NCBI GenBank assembly: GCA_900321505.1
Contig: ONWK01000270.1
Location: 1-11,495, forward strand
Direction of reading: 5' to 3'
From: an uncultured Eubacteriales bacterium
GTDB taxonomy: Bacteria; Bacillota; Clostridia; Lachnospirales; Lachnospiraceae
Length of the DNA stretch: 11,495 nt
Each line of letters opens with the position of its first letter. Position 1 is the first letter of the stretch. The position numbers were made by a program, and so were the translations under genes. Positions 8,501 to 11,495 of the stretch are shown here, piece by piece. The notes below the pieces were generated by a model. That model was not told the origin of the DNA. It did not search any database and saw nothing but the letters and a program-made list of their open reading frames with translations.

Positions 8501-9102
8501 TAAATGTAGGCGCCATTGAGGAGTATAAGGAGGTATCCGAAAGATATCATTTCCTGAAGAGCCAGCATGATGATATAATCCAGGCAGAGGAAAATCTCCG
8601 CGGTGTCATTGCAGAGCTGGATAAGGCAATGAAAGCTACATTTGCCGAAAAATTCCAGGAGATCAGAGCAATGTTCAGCAAGGTATTCCGTGAGCTCTTC
8701 GGAGGCGGTAAGGCCGATCTGGAGCTGGTGGATGAGGAGAACATCCTTGAGACGGGTATAGTGATCAATGCACAGCCTCCGGGAAAGAAGCTTCAGAACA
8801 TGATGCAGCTGTCCGGCGGTGAGAAGAGCCTAACGGCCATTGCCCTGCTTTTCGCTATACAGAGCCTTAAGCCGTCGCCATTCTGTCTTCTGGACGAGAT
8901 CGAGGCTGCTTTGGATGATTCAAATGTAACGCGTTTTGCAAAATACCTTAAGAAGCTTACGAAGGATACTCAGTTTATCGTTATCACCCACCGTAAGGGA
9001 ACCATGGAATGTGCCGATATCCTGTACGGTATCACCATGCAGGAGAAAGGTATTTCCACTCTGGTATCGGTAAATATGATCGAAGATAAGCTGGACGACT
9101 GA
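5545..9102 (+). CDS. smc: Chromosome segregation ATPase SMC
   Basis: SMC homodimers, with ScpA and ScpB, load at the origin region and organise and separate sister chromosomes. The 1185 residues show the full plan. There is an N-terminal ATPase lobe with Walker A GPNGSGKS (31-38), then a first long coiled coil (about 165-500). A hinge follows (about 510-670), including the glycine-rich GGAMTGGAF (657-665), and then a second coiled coil (about 675-1025). The C-terminal lobe has the ABC signature LSGGEKS (1089-1095), Walker B ending in DE (1117-1118) within FCLLDEIEAALDD, and the switch motif VITHRKGTME. All catalytic motifs are intact, and there is no frameshift. AGGAA (5535-5539) lies 5 nt before the ATG. 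It sits between rnc and ftsY, the classical order. The kleisin genes scpA and scpB are not in this window. Confidence 0.97.
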   Translation: MYLKSIEVNGFKSFANKLTFKFNEGITAIVGPNGSGKSNIGDAVRWVLGEQSALKLRGSKMEDVIFAGTELRKPQGFAYVAITLDNSDHCLPVDFTEVTVARRVYRSGESEYLINGTVTRLKDVAALFFDTGIGKEGYSIIGQGQIERILSGKPDDRRDLFDEAAGIVKYKKNKIATEKALEAEHANLNRVNDILSGLEERVGPLEKQSEKAKKYLALKEEQKNLDINIFNMEIDRIEEKIVKNRDELDVTLADQERLQAEFDHTKEEYDRLEQKLEQLSEEMQKLTGDSHAASLLIEHTEGEIRVLQEKIQSAKNAEAELMSRMERIDAEIQRLNTEKDRVLSEQKNLKKELTEKKKAVAELEKEVADCKKEQQDGNEAIDAARGEIIDFMNLGGSVKEKVARYDTMLENITLRRTELKQKYLSDKSEQEHNNEEAKRLRDQLKSVSDSLDDNRQRLNRLENDLRTKTDRSGTVRADMTRYNQELIRLKSRHESLRNLSERYEGYGNSIKKVMEQKGRKSGIIGVVADIIETDEAYETAIETALGGSIQNIVTEDEKTAKEMIAFLREGKLGRATFLPISSVTARGSVDPDALKEDGVIGIASQLVKTDDRYRQLIESLLGRSIVVDNIDAAIRIARKYKQTLRLVTPSGELINPGGAMTGGAFRNNSNLLGRKRELDEITKEIADMTKAYSEAKREDAELSMQRESLKEQRNQYQTVIQKLTLEKNSVTITLQQAENRLSELEKSFSGIKRENEELDRQVKDIDRNKSELFNTEKQQQLEIKERERIISELEKKVDEVRARRRAAEEKLSEAQLALGTVTQRDSFYQNDIDRLSGDLARQDDEKNEILARSGERVREAEELQKTIGEKEKLITECKENIEKAKKTLEAKQQEKEEINRKNKTFFNRREELTRDIAGLDKSAFTLRSAIEKLEEDKEKLSAYMWEEYELTYSETEKKREETGQSITEMRKEIAAVKQKIKALGEVNVGAIEEYKEVSERYHFLKSQHDDIIQAEENLRGVIAELDKAMKATFAEKFQEIRAMFSKVFRELFGGGKADLELVDEENILETGIVINAQPPGKKLQNMMQLSGGEKSLTAIALLFAIQSLKPSPFCLLDEIEAALDDSNVTRFAKYLKKLTKDTQFIVITHRKGTMECADILYGITMQEKGISTLVSVNMIEDKLDD

Positions 9103-9108
9103 TATTTA

Positions 9109-9133
9109 ATGTCATCCTGAACAACAGGAATGA
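9109..9133 (+). repeat. Small hairpin in the smc-ftsY gap
   Basis: TCATCCTG (9112-9119) pairs with CAGGAATGA (9125-9133) around an AACAA loop, with one bulged A. The 5' edge TGTCATCCTGA (9110-9120) resembles the start of the element in the next gap, TGTCATTCCGA (10135-10145). The hairpin ends where the ftsY ribosome binding site AAAGGA (9133-9138) begins. No T-run follows, so it is not a terminator. It could be a shortened interspersed repeat; this is inference from two copies. Confidence 0.4.
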
Positions 9134-9146
9134 AAGGAATAACATT

Positions 9147-10103
9147 ATGGGCTTTTTCCAGAAATTAAAGGATGGTCTCAAGAAGACCAGTATGAGCATA
9201 GCAAATGTATTCAAGGTATCCGAGATCGATGAGGATTTCTATGACGCTCTTGAAGAGACTCTGGTCAGCGCTGATATGGGCGTTGAGACTACAGAGCGTG
9301 TAATTGATGAGCTCCGTGAGAAGGTTGAGGAGAAGAATCTCAAGGATGCCGAATATACAAAAATGATCATCATGGAATCACTGATGAAGCAGATGACCGT
9401 GGATGAGCATGCTTATGATTTTGAGGATAAGCGGTCTGTAGTCTTTGTGATCGGTGTAAACGGCGTAGGAAAGACAACGTCTATCGGAAAGCTGGCCGCA
9501 AAATACAAGGCTCGCGGAAAAAAGGTCATGATCGCTGCGGGCGATACCTTCCGTGCAGGCGCGGTGGAACAGGTACGCACCTGGGCAAACCGTGCAGGAG
9601 CCGAATTGATAGCCCAGGGAGAGGGCGGAGATCCCTCCGCTGTTGTATTTGATGCGGTTTCCGCAGCAAAAGCACGTAATACGGATATACTTCTGATCGA
9701 TACGGCAGGTCGTCTGCATAATAAGAAGAATCTTATGGACGAGCTGGCGAAGATGCGCCGTATCATTTCCAAGGAATATCCGGAGGCCTTTGTAGAGACC
9801 CTTATCGTCCTGGATGGTTCCACAGGCCAGAATGCGCTTGAACAGGCCCGGCAGTTCGCTAATGTTACCGAGATCAACGGTATAATCCTTACCAAGCTGG
9901 ACGGAACAGCCAAGGGAGGCATAGCGGTGGCTATCGAAGCCGAGCTTTCCGTACCGGTAAAATATATCGGTGTGGGAGAGAAGGTGGAGGATATGGAACG
10001 CTTCGATGCAAAGCAGTACATTTCAGCGCTGTTCGAAGATTTCACCATGCCCGAGGATGCCGATTACTATGTTAATGAGGCGTATGACTATTCCAATAAA
10101 TAA
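9147..10103 (+). CDS. ftsY: Signal recognition particle receptor FtsY
   Basis: FtsY is the membrane-associated GTPase that docks ribosome-SRP complexes at the Sec translocon, through a GTPase heterodimer with Ffh. The 318 residues comprise little more than the NG domain. A short amphipathic, basic N-terminus (MGFFQKLKDGLKK) probably serves as membrane anchor, and the long acidic A domain of E. coli FtsY is missing, as is usual in Firmicutes. GTPase motifs are the P-loop GVNGVGKT (103-110), the insertion-box segment GDTFRAGAVEQ, DTAGR (185-189) and TKLD (249-252), followed by the GVGEK-type closing loop. AAAGGA (9133-9138) is 8 nt before the ATG. It follows smc by 44 nt. The often-linked ylxM-ffh pair is not next; a threonine dehydratase gene is. 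Confidence 0.96.
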   Translation: MGFFQKLKDGLKKTSMSIANVFKVSEIDEDFYDALEETLVSADMGVETTERVIDELREKVEEKNLKDAEYTKMIIMESLMKQMTVDEHAYDFEDKRSVVFVIGVNGVGKTTSIGKLAAKYKARGKKVMIAAGDTFRAGAVEQVRTWANRAGAELIAQGEGGDPSAVVFDAVSAAKARNTDILLIDTAGRLHNKKNLMDELAKMRRIISKEYPEAFVETLIVLDGSTGQNALEQARQFANVTEINGIILTKLDGTAKGGIAVAIEAELSVPVKYIGVGEKVEDMERFDAKQYISALFEDFTMPEDADYYVNEAYDYSNK

Positions 10104-10133
10104 TCTGTAAAAGGTCATAATAACGATACCAGA

Positions 10134-10164
10134 ATGTCATTCCGAGGCCTAAGGTCGAAGAAGC
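10134..10164 (+). repeat. Hairpin with tandem G/A mismatches before the threonine dehydratase gene
   Basis: In the 85-nt ftsY-ilvA gap, TTC (10140-10142) pairs with GAA (10160-10162), and GGCC (10146-10149) pairs with GGTC (10153-10156) around the loop TAA. Between the two stems lie one C/A mismatch and a tandem G/A pair (10144-10145 with 10157-10158). The architecture is stem, tandem GA, short stem, purine-rich three-base loop. This resembles repeats with the core GAGCGAAGCGA that I recall from many bacterial genomes. No terminator T-run follows. It may be a repeat copy rather than a regulator. Confidence 0.4.
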
Positions 10165-10188
10165 TCAAGTCTTTCAGAGGATAATAAT

Positions 10189-11412
10189 ATGGACACGATC
10201 ACGAGAAAAAAATGTGAAGAAGCATATGAGATAGTTTCAAAGGTAGTACGTCCCACGAATCTCATCGAAAGCGAATACCTTTCAGGGATTACGGGAAATA
10301 AGGTATATCTGAAGCCTGAAAATATGCAGGTGACAGGCGCATATAAGATCCGCGGAGCTTATTATAAGATAAGTCAGCTCAGTGATGAGGAACGCGCCAG
10401 GGGACTTATCACCGCATCTGCGGGAAATCATGCCCAGGGTGTAGCCTATGCAGCGAAGGCCTATGGGGTGAAGGCAACCATAGTTATGCCCACATCCACA
10501 CCGCTGATCAAGGTTAACCGTACAAAATCCTACGGCGCTGAGGTCATACTTTACGGTGATGTGTATGATGATTCCTGCGGATATGCGCTGGAACTCGCCG
10601 AGGAAAGAGGATATACCTTCATCCATCCCTTTGACGATCTGGAGGTTGCTACAGGCCAGAGTACAGTTGCCATGGAGATCCTGAAGGAGCTTCCCTTTGT
10701 GGATATCATACTTGTACCCATCGGAGGCGGCGGGCTTGCAACGGGTGTTTCCACTCTGGCAAAGATGCTGAATAAGGATATAAAGGTGATAGGTGTCGAA
10801 CCTGCCGGTGCGAACTGCATGCAGGAATCACTTAAGGTCGGCGCCGTTACAACACTTCCCGGTGTCAATACCATAGCCGACGGTACTGCGGTAAGAACTC
10901 CCGGTGAGAAGATATTCCCATATATAAAGGAAAATCTGGATGGCATCATCACTGTTGAAGACAGTGAGCTTATCGTGAGCTTCCTTGACATGATCGAAAA
11001 CCATAAAATGATAGTGGAGAACAGCGGACTGCTCACGGTGGCGGCTCTGAAGCATCTTCCTGCTGAAGGAAAGAAGGTCGTAAGCATTCTTTCCGGAGGA
11101 AATATGGATGTGATCACGCTTTCCTCTGTTGTACAGCACGGACTAATTGCCAGAAGCCGTATATTTACGGTATCGGTGCTGCTTCCCGATAAGCCGGGTG
11201 AACTGGTGCGTGTATCCCAGATCATTGCTGAGCTTCAGGGAAATATCATCGAGCTGGTACATAACCAGTTTGTTTCTCTTAACCGGAATGCAGCTGTGGA
11301 GCTTGTGATAACCATAGAAGCCTTCGGCCCGGAGCATAAGGAAAAGATCATGGAAGTGCTTAAGGAAAGAGGTTACAGACCTATAGATAAGAGCAAGAAA
11401 GCAGTATTTTAG
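10189..11412 (+). CDS. ilvA: Threonine ammonia-lyase (threonine dehydratase) with one ACT-like domain
   Basis: This PLP enzyme deaminates threonine (and often serine) to 2-oxobutanoate and ammonia, the entry to isoleucine synthesis or to threonine catabolism. The 407 residues split into a fold-type II PLP domain (about 1-320) and one C-terminal ACT-like domain (about 326-402, FTVSVLLPDKPGEL...). The PLP lysine is K53 in TGAYKIRGA. Substrate and phosphate loops are SAGNHAQG (77-84), GGGGLA (179-184) and LSGGN (301-305). Size and single ACT domain match the ~400-residue class rather than the 514-residue, two-ACT E. coli IlvA, so biosynthetic (ilvA) versus catabolic (tdcB-like) use cannot be settled from sequence. 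AGAGGA (10176-10181) is 7 nt before the ATG. The 85-nt gap to ftsY has no T-box leader or terminator, so it may be read through from upstream. Confidence 0.93.
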   Translation: MDTITRKKCEEAYEIVSKVVRPTNLIESEYLSGITGNKVYLKPENMQVTGAYKIRGAYYKISQLSDEERARGLITASAGNHAQGVAYAAKAYGVKATIVMPTSTPLIKVNRTKSYGAEVILYGDVYDDSCGYALELAEERGYTFIHPFDDLEVATGQSTVAMEILKELPFVDIILVPIGGGGLATGVSTLAKMLNKDIKVIGVEPAGANCMQESLKVGAVTTLPGVNTIADGTAVRTPGEKIFPYIKENLDGIITVEDSELIVSFLDMIENHKMIVENSGLLTVAALKHLPAEGKKVVSILSGGNMDVITLSSVVQHGLIARSRIFTVSVLLPDKPGELVRVSQIIAELQGNIIELVHNQFVSLNRNAAVELVITIEAFGPEHKEKIMEVLKERGYRPIDKSKKAVF

Positions 11413-11444
11413 GTTCCGAAACGCCATCAGGCGTTTCGAGAACC
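11412..11444 (+). other. Long hairpin at the end of the threonine dehydratase gene
   Basis: Starting at the last base of the stop codon, GGTTC plus CGAAACGCC (11412-11425) pairs with GGCGTTTCG plus GAACC (11430-11444) around the loop ATCA. This gives 14 bp with one bulged A at 11439. Neither strand has a T-run after the stem, so it does not look like a standard intrinsic terminator. It may protect the 3' end of the message, act with Rho, or be the end of a repeat that continues beyond the window. Confidence 0.6.
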
Positions 11445-11453
11445 GTACGCACC

Positions 11454-11487
11454 CTGCTCCGAAGGAGCAGCCCGAACGAAGTGAGGG
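11454..11487 (+). repeat. Two abutting hairpins with GAA loops
   Basis: CTGCTCC (11454-11460), GAA, GGAGCAG (11464-11470) is a perfect 7-bp stem. It is immediately followed by CCC-GA-AC, GAA, GT-GA-GGG (11471-11487), in which two stems flank a tandem G/A mismatch. Both loops are GAA closed by a C-G pair, a combination known to form unusually stable mini-hairpins in DNA. The window ends 8 nt later, so the full extent of the element is unknown. Confidence 0.5.
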
Positions 11488-11495
11488 TTTGTGAA

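Noticed and set aside
10104..10188. T-box or other amino-acid-responsive leader for the threonine dehydratase
   Set aside because: The gap is 85 nt, too short for a T-box, with no terminator/antiterminator pair and no T-box core sequence. It holds only the repeat-like hairpin.
10551..11225. Long open frame on the - strand (224 codons) opposite ilvA, and a similar one at 9413-10048 opposite ftsY
   Set aside because: Both are Ser/Pro/Thr-rich translations antisense to well-conserved enzymes, the usual product of reverse-complemented GNN-rich codons. Neither has its own ribosome binding site or family resemblance.
1..11495. A novel multi-gene system (defence, mobile, biosynthetic)
   Set aside because: Every substantial + strand frame is a recognised housekeeping or metabolic gene in a familiar order. 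There are no unknown genes large enough to form a new system; only the intergenic structures are unexplained.

Overview
The window carries a run of conserved housekeeping genes, all on the + strand, from a low-to-mid GC Gram-positive bacterium. The best guess is the class Clostridia, family Lachnospiraceae (Butyrivibrio/Roseburia-like). The reasons are the gene order ackA - rpmF - plsX - rnc - smc - ftsY - threonine dehydratase, strong AGGAGG-type ribosome binding sites, and consensus SigA promoters. The family assignment is an inference from gene order and protein flavour, not from a database search.

Layout. Positions 1-69 hold the last 22 codons of an upstream gene that cannot be identified. 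A strong extended -10 promoter (113-141) drives a membrane-anchored GGDEF diguanylate cyclase (208-1944). A 151-nt gap contains nested inverted repeats that could fold as a branched RNA leader, then comes acetate kinase (ackA, 2096-3289). A perfect-consensus promoter (3342-3370) drives the 59-codon ribosomal protein L32 gene (rpmF, 3409-3588), which is closed by an intrinsic terminator (3605-3632). After a likely second promoter, plsX (3756-4775), rnc (4788-5480), smc (5545-9102), ftsY (9147-10103) and a single-ACT threonine ammonia-lyase (10189-11412) follow closely spaced. They are plausibly one transcript, because no terminator is visible between them. The window ends in three consecutive hairpins (11412-11487).

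How they work together. PlsX feeds acyl-phosphate into phospholipid synthesis. RNase III processes rRNA and other double-stranded RNA. SMC organises and segregates the chromosome. FtsY is the SRP receptor for co-translational membrane targeting. L32 is part of the 50S subunit. AckA makes ATP and acetate from acetyl-phosphate, typical of fermenters. The threonine dehydratase makes 2-oxobutanoate, for isoleucine synthesis or threonine catabolism. Two genes often found in this cluster in Firmicutes are absent: the DUF177/YceD gene before rpmF, and acpP between plsX and rnc.

No stretch longer than 300 bases lacks a gene. I found no phage, CRISPR, toxin, defence or biosynthetic system. The less ordinary content is in the intergenic DNA: the branched structure before ackA, and a set of small hairpins (two with tandem G/A mismatches) around ftsY and the threonine dehydratase gene that look like members of an interspersed repeat family.
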